DNA from: Flavisolibacter nicotianae
Lineage (GTDB): Bacteria; Bacteroidota; Bacteroidia; Chitinophagales; Chitinophagaceae
Direction of reading: 5' to 3'
Length of the DNA stretch: 64,000 bases
Assembly: GCF_003628535.1 (NCBI RefSeq)
Contig: NZ_RBCI01000004.1
Coordinates: forward strand, 62,001-126,000
Position 1 is the first letter of the stretch. Each line of letters starts with the position of its first letter. The notes below the pieces were generated by a model. That model searched no databases. It saw only the letters and a program-made list of their open reading frames with translations, and was not told the origin of the DNA. Position numbers and translations under genes: made by a program. This document shows positions 41,790 to 49,908 of the stretch, one piece after another.

Positions 41790-42955
41790 GAACTTCCGTA
41801 AAAATCATCCAATGGCTGGTCGGCCTTTTATTCATCGTCTCGGGGCTGGTGAAAGCAAACGACCCAGTCGGATTGGGCTATAAAATGCAGGAGTTTTTTG
41901 AGCTGTGGTCCACTGGACTTTCCAAAAGTTCGCTTCCTGGCACCCTGTTGGCTTCCCTGCATGATGCGGCGCTTGGCCTTTCCATTTTTATGATCACCCT
42001 GGAGATTTTGGCCGGTGTGGCTTTGCTCATCGGGTGGAAAAAAACCTTTGTACTTCGCCTGCTTCTTTTACTGATCATCTTCTTTACGTTCCTGACCGGC
42101 TATGCTTATTTGTCGGGTAAATTCACCAACTGCGGATGCTTCGGCGACTGCATTCCCATCACGCCGTTCACATCGTTTCTGAAAGATCTTGCCTTGCTGG
42201 CGATGATAGTTTTCCTGTTGGTGCAACAACGCTATATCCAACCTGTTCTTTCGACCCGGTCCGGCAACATCGTCCTGGCTGCGACCTTATTTTTCAGCCT
42301 CGGTTTGCAATGGTACGTGTTAACCTATTTGCCGCTTGCCGATTGCCTGCCGTTTAAAAAAGGCGCTTACCTGCCCGCCGGCATGAAGCCGCCGCCCGGC
42401 GCCGTCCCCGATAGCTTTGCCATCCGGTTTGTGTACGAAAAAGGAGGGAAGCAGTATGAATTTGCACCCGAAAACCTGCCGGCTGATTTTACCACTTACA
42501 AATTCGTCGACCGGAAGCAAACACTGGTGCGGAAAGGCAATGCAGAAGCACAGATCAAAGGATTTACCCTCACAAACGATGAAAAAGATTCTATTTCCGG
42601 TAATACCATTGACTTTACCGACAGCGTACTGGCAAAACCAAAAGCACTGCTGGTTTTTGCCCTCGATTTTTCCGACCCGGAATGGATAGGCCAGACAAAA
42701 AAGCTGCTTGACAACGCTGCCAAAACCGGTTTGCCTTTGTATGTTGTTTCGCCCAACGCCGGCGAGGCCCGTGCAGCTTTCGAAAAGGCAGGCGTGACCG
42801 GCGGCAAGTTTTTTAATACCGATTTTACCGTGGTCCGTACCGTTGCCCGAACCAATCCAACGCTTCTTTTACTCAAAAACGGCACCGTTGAAAAAAAATG
42901 GAGCCGGCAGGAAATGGCCCGTGCTGCCAACGAGCTGCCTGCGCCAACCTTTTAA
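41786..42955 (+). CDS. DoxX-like membrane protein of the BT_3928 family
   Basis: A 389-residue protein. The N-terminal half has four membrane helices of the DoxX type (IIQWLVGLLFIVSGLVKA is the first) with a TNCGCFGDC cysteine motif between helices 3 and 4, as in MauE/DoxX quinone-linked proteins. The C-terminal half (about 200-385) is extracytoplasmic and has a thioredoxin-like layout, without a visible CxxC. The two parts together match the BT_3928 family of Bacteroidota. Likely function is membrane redox chemistry; the substrate is unknown. The upstream partner is the coupled DUF1599 gene. Confidence 0.85.
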   Translation: MRTSVKIIQWLVGLLFIVSGLVKANDPVGLGYKMQEFFELWSTGLSKSSLPGTLLASLHDAALGLSIFMITLEILAGVALLIGWKKTFVLRLLLLLIIFFTFLTGYAYLSGKFTNCGCFGDCIPITPFTSFLKDLALLAMIVFLLVQQRYIQPVLSTRSGNIVLAATLFFSLGLQWYVLTYLPLADCLPFKKGAYLPAGMKPPPGAVPDSFAIRFVYEKGGKQYEFAPENLPADFTTYKFVDRKQTLVRKGNAEAQIKGFTLTNDEKDSISGNTIDFTDSVLAKPKALLVFALDFSDPEWIGQTKKLLDNAAKTGLPLYVVSPNAGEARAAFEKAGVTGGKFFNTDFTVVRTVARTNPTLLLLKNGTVEKKWSRQEMARAANELPAPTF

Positions 42956-42972
42956 AACCCTAACTTGCTTCC

Positions 42973-44019
42973 GTGCTGACGTTCATCCTTCGCAGATTTC
43001 TATACGGTCTTTTGGTCCTGCTCGGCGTCGTGCTGCTGGTATTTGTCCTTTTCCAGGGATTTGGCGATCCGTCGCGGCTGGTAATGGGACAAACAGGCGA
43101 CGCGAAAACACAGGAAAATATCCGCCGCGAACTTTACCTGGACCAACCCAAATGGAAGCAGGCTGTTTTTTACCTGAATGATATTTCCCCGGTCAGCTTT
43201 CATAGCGCGGAAGAAATCCGGAAAAAAGAGCTGACCGGCTTTTTTATCGGGGGACAAACAAAACTCGCGATCAAATTGCCTTACCTGCGCAAGTCCTATC
43301 AATCCAAAAAATCGGTGGGAAGCATCCTGATGGAAGCCTTGCCCGGCACCCTTTTGCTGGCATTTTCCGCTATGTTGATTGCCGTCCTGGTTGGCATTCC
43401 ACTCGGCGTTTTGGCAGCCGTAAAACAAAATTCGTGGATGGATACATCGGCCGTATTTGCTTCGATCGTAGGCATTTCGGCGCCATCATTTTTTATGGCG
43501 ATCATCATTGCCTATCTATTTGGTTTCGTCTGGACAAACTGGACCGGCCTGCACATCACGGGAAGCTGGTTTGATATCGATTTCAACGGCAATAAACGAC
43601 TGACCCTTCAGAACCTGATTTTGCCTGCCTTTACGCTAGGCATCCGTCCACTGGCAATCATTACCCAGCTGACAAGAAGTGCCATGCTCGACGTGCTGGA
43701 CCAGGATTACATCCGCACGGCCTATGCCAAGGGGCTCAGCCGCCGGACAGTGATCTGGAAACACGGGCTGCGCAATGCGCTCAACCCGGTCATCACAGCC
43801 ATCACCGGTTGGTTTGCGGAACTCCTGGCCGGTGCTTTTTTCATCGAATGGATTTTTGGCTGGAAGGGCATCGGGAAGGTGACTGTTGATGCACTGGAAA
43901 AACTCGATTTCCCGGTTGTGATGGGATCTGTTTTGATCTCGGCCACGTTTTTTATTCTTGTCAATATCCTTGCGGACATCCTATACGGCATTGTCGATCC
44001 GCGTGTCCGTATCCGCTAA
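42973..44019 (+). CDS. ABC transporter permease (DppB/OppB family)
   Basis: A 348-residue inner-membrane permease of the peptide/nickel importer type. The first helix (FILRRFLYGLLVLLGVVLLVF) is followed by a long hydrophilic loop, then five more helices and the cytoplasmic EAA loop (TAYAKGLSRRTVIWKHGLRNALNPV). The first in-frame start is GTG at 42973; no ATG precedes residue 38. No gene for a partner permease, ATPase or binding protein lies next to it, so it is an orphan. The upstream DoxX-like gene is only 17 bases away. Confidence 0.9.
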   Translation: MLTFILRRFLYGLLVLLGVVLLVFVLFQGFGDPSRLVMGQTGDAKTQENIRRELYLDQPKWKQAVFYLNDISPVSFHSAEEIRKKELTGFFIGGQTKLAIKLPYLRKSYQSKKSVGSILMEALPGTLLLAFSAMLIAVLVGIPLGVLAAVKQNSWMDTSAVFASIVGISAPSFFMAIIIAYLFGFVWTNWTGLHITGSWFDIDFNGNKRLTLQNLILPAFTLGIRPLAIITQLTRSAMLDVLDQDYIRTAYAKGLSRRTVIWKHGLRNALNPVITAITGWFAELLAGAFFIEWIFGWKGIGKVTVDALEKLDFPVVMGSVLISATFFILVNILADILYGIVDPRVRIR

Positions 44020-44124
44020 GAATATTTGTCAGCCTCATCATGTTTTGTATGGGAAATCTTGGCTACCTTTAAAAACAAGCCGCCAGTAACAATCACCAAT
44101 TTCCTAACACATAAAACCTATGCG

Positions 44125-44568
44125 ATGGAACAAGTAGCAGATTTGTTAGCCCGCATCTATCCGCAATTCAATACGGCTGCAGCCCATTGCCTTGTCAGCG
44201 ATGCACTGTACCAGATGTGTTCCGAGAATGTTGATTACCTGATTATCCTGGAGGATAACAAGTTCATGGGCATCATCACCGATCATGACATTGCGTCCCG
44301 GATTTTATTTGAAAACAGGCCGCTGAAAGAGATCGAAGTGAGAGAGTACATGAACACGACTCTGCCCGTAGCAACCCCGGAGACCTCCCTTCAAAATTGC
44401 ATGAAACTGATGGAACGGTACAATGTGCGGCACCTGGCCATTTATGACCGGATCGAGTTTAAAGGCGTGGTATCGAGCTATGAGCTGATGCAGGCAGCAT
44501 TGGTCAAGCAAAGCGGCTTTTTTGAAGAAGAAGAGCCGCCGCTTTTCGGCTATCCCTACAATTATTGA
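44125..44568 (+). CDS. CBS-domain protein
   Basis: A 147-residue protein consisting of a CBS pair. Two repeats are visible: DYLIILEDNKFMGIITDHDIASRI and RHLAIYDRIEFKGVVSSYELM, each with the beta-alpha pattern of nucleotide-binding CBS domains. There is no catalytic domain, so it may sense adenine nucleotides for another protein. The ATG at 44125 (MEQVADLLARI) is preferred over an upstream start at 44026, which adds residues unlike the family. Its end overlaps the convergent DUF721 gene by 7 bases. Confidence 0.8.
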   Translation: MEQVADLLARIYPQFNTAAAHCLVSDALYQMCSENVDYLIILEDNKFMGIITDHDIASRILFENRPLKEIEVREYMNTTLPVATPETSLQNCMKLMERYNVRHLAIYDRIEFKGVVSSYELMQAALVKQSGFFEEEEPPLFGYPYNY

Positions 44569-44891
44569 ATGACGATATCGTCGATGACTTTTTCGCCCAA
44601 AGCTTCGTTTACGCGAAGCTTTATTTTTTCCTTCTGGTACAGCAGCTCCTGTTTAAGCGGAGCAACGTTGGTTGTAATAAACAGTGTTTTATTAATCACT
44701 TTCAGGTTCTCGGTGTATTTGGCAATCGTTTTTCCCATCACCTTTTCCCAAATGTCTTCAATCTGGTAAGCCTGCATGGCGCCTTTGAGGCGGCTTTTAG
44801 CCAGGTAAAGTTTAATCGCGTCGCCGATGGAATACTGTCCCATGAGCCGAAGGTAAGAAAGTTCTGAACGATGTTTTTTTTGCTGCACCAT
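44562..44891 (-). CDS. DUF721 domain protein (DciA-like)
   Basis: A 109-residue protein of the DUF721 family, whose member DciA loads the replicative helicase in many bacteria. The core YQIEDIWEKVMGKTIAKYTENL and the LFITTNVAPLKQELLYQKEKI segment match the family. The short length and absence of a C-terminal extension are normal. It is divergent from priA, another replication-restart component, 80 bases away; a shared regulatory region is possible. Confidence 0.85.
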   Translation of the reverse strand: MVQQKKHRSELSYLRLMGQYSIGDAIKLYLAKSRLKGAMQAYQIEDIWEKVMGKTIAKYTENLKVINKTLFITTNVAPLKQELLYQKEKIKLRVNEALGEKVIDDIVIQ

Positions 44892-44941
44892 TCAACCCGT
44901 TTTTCTCCCTGGCCGCAAGAGCTAATCTACAACCTCAACAA

Positions 44942-44968
44942 GGCTGTAGTTTCCCTATTTTTACAGCC
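44942..44968. repeat. Inverted repeat just upstream of priA
   Basis: GGCTGTA at 44942-44948 and TACAGCC at 44962-44968 are perfect inverted copies, 13 bases apart, ending 4 bases before the priA ATG. They flank a CCTATTTTTA stretch resembling a -7 box. Possible operator or leader stem. Confidence 0.3.
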
Positions 44969-44971
44969 TTC

Positions 44972-47413
44972 ATGTTTGCCGAAGTCATCATACCACTGGC
45001 CTTACCCAAAAATTACACCTGGCACATACCCGAAGAAATGCTTCCGGGCATTTCGGTGGGCTGCCGGGTAGAAGTGAACCTTGGCAAAAACAAAAAATAC
45101 GCGGGGCTTGTTAAACGCATTCACGGCGATGCGCCCCTGAGCTTTGAAGCAAAGGACATTTTGAATGTGCTCGACCCCGAGCCCGTGATCCATCCGTACC
45201 AGTTGCAATTGTGGGAGTGGATGGCCCGTTATTACATGTGCACCGAAGGGGAAGTGATGGCCGCCGCCCTGCCATCGCATTTTAAGTTATCCAGCGAAAC
45301 GGTGCTCATCTTTAATGAAGAATTCGGCGATGATTTTTCGGATCTCGACAACGACGAATTCCTGGTAGCAGAAGCGCTGCAGATGAAGCACGAACTGCGA
45401 TTGAATGAAGTACAGCAAATCCTCGATCAAACCCACGTTTATCCGGTCGTCAACAAATTGATCGGCAAAAAACTGTGTTTTGTATGGGAAGCGCTGAAAC
45501 AGGCGTATACTGCGAAGAAGGAAACCTTTGTGCTTCTTTCGAACGAATACCACGACGAAGAAAAACTGGCCGAATTACTCAACAACTGGGGTCGTGCACC
45601 CAAACAGATGGATTTACTCCTTGGTTATTTGCACCTGATGAAGACACAGGGCGAAGTGACCAAAACAGAACTGCTGAAAAAAGCCGGCGCCAGCGATGCA
45701 CAGTTAAAAGGACTGGTGGACAAAGAAATTCTTCACCTGGAAAAACGAAGCATCGACAGGATAATGTATGCTCCCAAAGACATCACCATCGATTTTACCC
45801 TGTCGCCATCGCAGCAGGAGGCGTACGAAAAACTGCAGGCCTGCTTCCAGGAACGCCAGGTAGCATTGCTACATGGCATAACATCCAGTGGCAAAACGCA
45901 CGTCTATGTTAAAATCATCGAGCAGGTCATTCGCAGGGGGCAGCAGGTATTGTACATGCTTCCTGAAATTGCCCTGACGTCTCAGATCATCCGCCGTTTA
46001 CAGAAACATTTCGGTGGTTACATAGGTATTTATCATTCCAAGTTCAGTCAGAATGAACGGGTGGAAATCTGGAACAAGGTAAAAAGTGGGGAACTGAAAA
46101 TTGTACTGGGCGCAAGAAGTTCGCTTTTCCTGCCCTTTCGTGATCTTGGCCTGATCATCTGCGATGAGGAACATGACTCTTCCTATAAACAACAGGATCC
46201 TGCACCACGATACCAGGGTCGCGACGCCGCCATCTACATGGCCTCTCTGACAAGTTCTAAAGTTTTGCTGGGAAGTGCGACGCCCTGCCTGGAAACCTAT
46301 TACAATGCAAAAACAGGGAAGTATGGATTGGTGGAACTGGCAGAACGGTTTGGCGACGTCACGCTTCCCGACATTGAGTTCATCGACAACCGCACTATTG
46401 CGCACAAACCCGGTGAAAAAATCATGTTTTCTCCTCGGCTTCTGGATGAAATCAGGACCACGGTGGCCAGGGGCAAACAGGTGATCCTTTTTCAAAACCG
46501 GCGGGGTTATTCGCCTTACCAATTGTGCACTGTTTGCGGCTGGATAGCCGAGTGCCGGAACTGCGATGTATCGCTGACCTATCACAAGCAATCCAACAAA
46601 CTGAAATGCCATTATTGCGGCAATATCTATCCGCCGGTCACCACCTGCATGGCCTGCGGAAGCGACAAACTGGTGCAACGCAGTTTTGGTACGGAGAAAA
46701 TCGAAGAAGTGCTGGAAACGGAGCTCGAAGGCATCAAGGTAAGCCGTATGGATTTTGACTCTGTCAAAAATAAAAATGCCCATGACGTGCTGATCCAGCA
46801 ATTTGAGCAAAAAAAGATCGACGTCCTGGTCGGCACGCAGATGGTGGTAAAAGGTCTCGATTTTGACAACGTGGACCTGGTAGGTATTCTGGACGCGGAT
46901 GCGCTGCTGCACTTTGCCGATTTCCGTGTGCACGAACGGGCCTTTCAATTGATGGAGCAGGTAAGCGGCCGGGCCGGTCGTAAGGCGGGAAAAGGTAAGG
47001 TGCTGATTCAAACCATCAATCCAACCCATCCCGTTTTACTGCATGTGGCAAGACACGATTACGCCGGGATGTATAACGAGGAAATTGAAAAGCGGAAACA
47101 ATTTTTTTACCCGCCTTTCTCACGGATCATTCATATCCACTTCAAGCACAAAGAACGCGACGTGGTTTTTGACTGTGCCCACCAGTTTGCCAAGGCCATG
47201 GATTTTGTTTACCGGTCTTACATCGTTGGGCCAGCCGAACCGGTCATCAACCGCGTACGGGGAATGTTTTTGATGGAACTGTTGCTGAAGCTTCCACGTG
47301 ATGCGCAGTTCATCGCCAAATGCAAGGACGATATTCAAAAAGAATTTGCCAACCTCCACCAGCAAACGCGGTTCAAAAAAGTGATCATGCTGCCCGATGT
47401 GGATTCGCAGTAG
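44972..47413 (+). CDS. priA: Primosomal protein N' (replication restart helicase PriA)
   Basis: PriA recognises stalled replication forks and reloads the replisome. The 813-residue protein has an N-terminal DNA-binding domain, then a helicase with Walker A GITSSGKTH and the DEEHD box (ICDEEHDSSYKQ). A zinc-binding region follows with eight cysteines in the CTVCGWIAECRNC and KCHYCG...CMACG pattern, and the VSGRAGR motif VI. Residues are full length for the family; the N-terminal region is somewhat long. Confidence 0.97.
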   Translation: MFAEVIIPLALPKNYTWHIPEEMLPGISVGCRVEVNLGKNKKYAGLVKRIHGDAPLSFEAKDILNVLDPEPVIHPYQLQLWEWMARYYMCTEGEVMAAALPSHFKLSSETVLIFNEEFGDDFSDLDNDEFLVAEALQMKHELRLNEVQQILDQTHVYPVVNKLIGKKLCFVWEALKQAYTAKKETFVLLSNEYHDEEKLAELLNNWGRAPKQMDLLLGYLHLMKTQGEVTKTELLKKAGASDAQLKGLVDKEILHLEKRSIDRIMYAPKDITIDFTLSPSQQEAYEKLQACFQERQVALLHGITSSGKTHVYVKIIEQVIRRGQQVLYMLPEIALTSQIIRRLQKHFGGYIGIYHSKFSQNERVEIWNKVKSGELKIVLGARSSLFLPFRDLGLIICDEEHDSSYKQQDPAPRYQGRDAAIYMASLTSSKVLLGSATPCLETYYNAKTGKYGLVELAERFGDVTLPDIEFIDNRTIAHKPGEKIMFSPRLLDEIRTTVARGKQVILFQNRRGYSPYQLCTVCGWIAECRNCDVSLTYHKQSNKLKCHYCGNIYPPVTTCMACGSDKLVQRSFGTEKIEEVLETELEGIKVSRMDFDSVKNKNAHDVLIQQFEQKKIDVLVGTQMVVKGLDFDNVDLVGILDADALLHFADFRVHERAFQLMEQVSGRAGRKAGKGKVLIQTINPTHPVLLHVARHDYAGMYNEEIEKRKQFFYPPFSRIIHIHFKHKERDVVFDCAHQFAKAMDFVYRSYIVGPAEPVINRVRGMFLMELLLKLPRDAQFIAKCKDDIQKEFANLHQQTRFKKVIMLPDVDSQ

Positions 47414-47512
47414 TTTGTGCCTGGCGGGAAGAGTGAGTAGTGCGTAAACGATTTCTTCGATCTGGAACCTCCTTATTCATAACTAGAAGGTTCGTTTATA
47501 AGAGATCCAAGG

Positions 47513-48163
47513 CTAAAACGGAAATTCGTAAACAAACCTTCCTTTCCCTTCTTTTTTCGATTCCCGGATCATCGCCGCTGCAATCGCATTTGCTTTTACA
47601 GGCTTGTATTTTTTCAGTGAACCCAAAAGCAAAAAAGAAAAAAGTTTCATTACAACCTGCCCGATTTTTTCACCGGTCCTTTTCTCTGTCCGTTTGCCCA
47701 ACAAAATGGATGGTCGGAAAATCGACACGCTTTTGATGTCAAATTGCTGCACGGCGTCTTCGACCTCGCCTTTTAAGCGGAGGTAAAAATTTCCGCTTTT
47801 TCGGTTGGCGCCAACCGCGGAAACCAGCAGGAATTTCTGGCAACCGGTTTCGGCACAAAACCGGGCTGCGTGCACGGGGATGTCGTAGTCAACTTTACGG
47901 TAGGCATCTTTGTCGCCCTGCACTTTTTTTTGCGTTGTCCCAACGGCACAAAACACAACATCGCTGCCTTCCAGTGCAAGCTTAAACGATTCGGGGTCAC
48001 GAAAATTCACCAGCTTTTCTTCCACCTTGCTTTGCGAAAATGTAGTGGGCCGGCGAACAAGTACGCGGATCGTACCAAACTGCTCGTCCTGCTGTAACTG
48101 GTTGACAAGCTGGCCACCGATCAAGCCGGTGGCGCCGATAATGGTTGCGGTTTTAAGGGGCAT
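47513..48163 (-). CDS. NAD(P)-binding oxidoreductase-like protein
   Basis: A 216-residue Rossmann-fold protein. ATIIGATGLIGGQLV at the N-terminus is the dinucleotide-binding loop, with DVVFCAVGTTQ and KFLLVSAVGA downstream; YLRLKGEVEDAV resembles the catalytic YxxxK segment of short-chain dehydrogenase-like proteins. It is similar in layout to NmrA/HTATIP2-type proteins. The start at 48163 (MPLKTATIIG) fits; upstream in-frame residues do not. It is divergent from murB and only 21 bases away. Confidence 0.82.
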   Translation of the reverse strand: MPLKTATIIGATGLIGGQLVNQLQQDEQFGTIRVLVRRPTTFSQSKVEEKLVNFRDPESFKLALEGSDVVFCAVGTTQKKVQGDKDAYRKVDYDIPVHAARFCAETGCQKFLLVSAVGANRKSGNFYLRLKGEVEDAVQQFDIKSVSIFRPSILLGKRTEKRTGEKIGQVVMKLFSFLLLGSLKKYKPVKANAIAAAMIRESKKEGKGRFVYEFPF

Positions 48164-48184
48164 AATATTTTGTATGTTGCGTTC

Positions 48185-49201
48185 ATGCAAATTCGGGAAA
48201 ATATTTCGCTCCGGCCCTACAATACCTTTGGCATCGACACAGCCGCCCGTTATTTCACGACTTTCCAATCCACGTCCGAACTGAAAGAATTGCTGCGAAC
48301 TTCATCCCAATCCACCAGTGCAAAAATGATCCTTGGCGGTGGAAGCAATATTTTACTGACAAAAGATTTTGACGGTTTCGTCCTGAAAAACGAGATAGGA
48401 GGCATCGAGGTGGTTCACCAGGATGAAAATCATATTTATGTGAGGGCAGGAGCCGGCGTAAACTGGCACCTGCTTGTGCAACACTGCGTGGAAAACGATT
48501 ATGCAGGAATGGAAAACCTTTCTTTAATTCCAGGCAATGTGGGTGCATCGCCCATGCAAAACATCGGCGCTTACGGCGTCGAGATCAAGGACATTTTTCA
48601 CCAGCTCGAAGCGTTTCACCTGTACGAACACACACAACACACGTTTGCGCTGGAAGACTGTGCGTTTGGTTACCGTGAAAGCGTTTTCAAACGCCGGCTG
48701 AAGGGCCAGTTTGTGATAACGGCCGTTACCTACCGCCTGAATAAAAAGCCGGTGTTTCACACGGATTATGGTGCCATTCAGCAGGAACTTGAAAAAATGG
48801 GCGTGCAGCATTTAAGCATCCAGGCCATCGCACAGGCAGTAATTAATATCCGCTCATCCAAGCTTCCAGATCCGCAAAAGATCGGCAATGCCGGCAGCTT
48901 TTTTAAGAACCCCTATGTGGACAAAGCGCTATTCGCAAACTTACAGGCTGCTTATCCAGCCATTCCGGCATTTCCTTACGACAATGAACACGTGAAAGTA
49001 CCGGCCGGGTGGCTGATCGAACAATGCGGTTGGAAAGGTTTTCGCAGGGGGGACGCAGGCTGCTATGAAAAGCAGGCATTGGTTCTGGTGAATTATGGCC
49101 AAGCAAGCGGCAAAGAGATTTACGCGTTGAGCGAAGAGATATTACAGTCGGTAAAAAATAAGTTCGGGATTGAATTGGAAAGAGAAGTGAACGTCGTATA
49201 G
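48185..49201 (+). CDS. murB: UDP-N-acetylenolpyruvoylglucosamine reductase
   Basis: Reduces UDP-GlcNAc-enolpyruvate to UDP-MurNAc in peptidoglycan synthesis, using FAD. The 338-residue protein has the FAD-binding NTFGIDTAA, ILGGGSNILLT and MENLSLIPGNVGASPMQNIGAYG segments, and NAGSFFKNPY with the catalytic serine. C-terminal PAGWLIEQCGWKG is standard. It is the type I form with the extended loop (FGYRESVFK) as in E. coli MurB. The start at 48185 (MQIRENISL) matches the family; an ATG at 48170 would add 5 residues. Confidence 0.96.
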   Translation: MQIRENISLRPYNTFGIDTAARYFTTFQSTSELKELLRTSSQSTSAKMILGGGSNILLTKDFDGFVLKNEIGGIEVVHQDENHIYVRAGAGVNWHLLVQHCVENDYAGMENLSLIPGNVGASPMQNIGAYGVEIKDIFHQLEAFHLYEHTQHTFALEDCAFGYRESVFKRRLKGQFVITAVTYRLNKKPVFHTDYGAIQQELEKMGVQHLSIQAIAQAVINIRSSKLPDPQKIGNAGSFFKNPYVDKALFANLQAAYPAIPAFPYDNEHVKVPAGWLIEQCGWKGFRRGDAGCYEKQALVLVNYGQASGKEIYALSEEILQSVKNKFGIELEREVNVV

Positions 49202-49354
49202 CATTTCTAAATCTTTTTGATTGCCACCGTCAATTTAAATTATAGGTGAAGCAATGGATTGGTAAATGCCCTCAAAAAACCGAAAACTACCAAAGCAGTA
49301 TTATTTATCTTTTTTCCTCTATGTTCGTGATAAAAATTATTCAAAACTACGTTT

Positions 49355-49852
49355 ATGAAGAAACGCTTACTGTTTGCCGTTTTAATCATTTGTACAGTAG
49401 CTGCAAATGCACAAGGGGTGGAAAAAAAGATGGGTACTTCGGCCAGTGCCTCACAAATCTATTTTGAAGCCGGGGGCTCTGCTGTGATCTATTCATTAAA
49501 CTTTGATTCCCGTTTTAAAAAACAAGAAAATGGACTTGGCTTTCGAATCGGTTTAGGCGGGGCCGGCGGAAGTGGATCAGGTTATTTCGCTATCCCGGCA
49601 CAAATAAATTACCTGTTGGGCGAAAATGGTAAATACCTTGAATTAGGAGCCGGTGGAACCTACATAAACGTTCATGGTAACGACTTCCTTTTTGACGATC
49701 AATCAACGATGGTTGCAAACCTGGTTGTTGGCTTTCGTTCCCAGCCTTTCGCAAAAAAGGGATTGACCTGGCGGATTGCCTTTACACCGTTCATAGACGG
49801 CGGTGCGGGTTTTCAACCCTATGCAGGAGCTAGCATCGGCTTCCGATTTTAA
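49355..49852 (+). CDS. Hypothetical secreted, probably outer-membrane beta-barrel protein
   Basis: A 165-residue protein with signal peptide MKKRLLFAVLIICTVAANAQ. The mature part is beta-rich, with alternating hydrophobic/aromatic strands and glycine turns (LGFRIGLGGAGGSGSGYFAIP). The C-terminus ends in YAGASIGFRF, with a final Phe, a typical outer-membrane barrel signature. It could be a small eight-strand barrel. No named family recognised. It is followed closely by a strong terminator. Confidence 0.7.
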   Translation: MKKRLLFAVLIICTVAANAQGVEKKMGTSASASQIYFEAGGSAVIYSLNFDSRFKKQENGLGFRIGLGGAGGSGSGYFAIPAQINYLLGENGKYLELGAGGTYINVHGNDFLFDDQSTMVANLVVGFRSQPFAKKGLTWRIAFTPFIDGGAGFQPYAGASIGFRF

Positions 49853-49870
49853 AACAAAAAACGAGTTATA

Positions 49871-49902
49871 AAAAAGCCAACTCCCGCGAGTTGGCTTTTT
49901 TA
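49871..49902. terminator. Bidirectional terminator
   Basis: AGCCAACTC at 49875-49883 pairs with GAGTTGGCT at 49888-49896, flanked by A-run and T-run; it lies between the convergent barrel-protein and AAA+ genes. Confidence 0.9.
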
Positions 49903-49908
49903 TGTTAT

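Noticed and set aside
45998-47029. 343-codon minus-strand frame opposite priA
   Set aside because: priA is intact with all helicase and zinc motifs on the other strand; the antisense frame has no motif.
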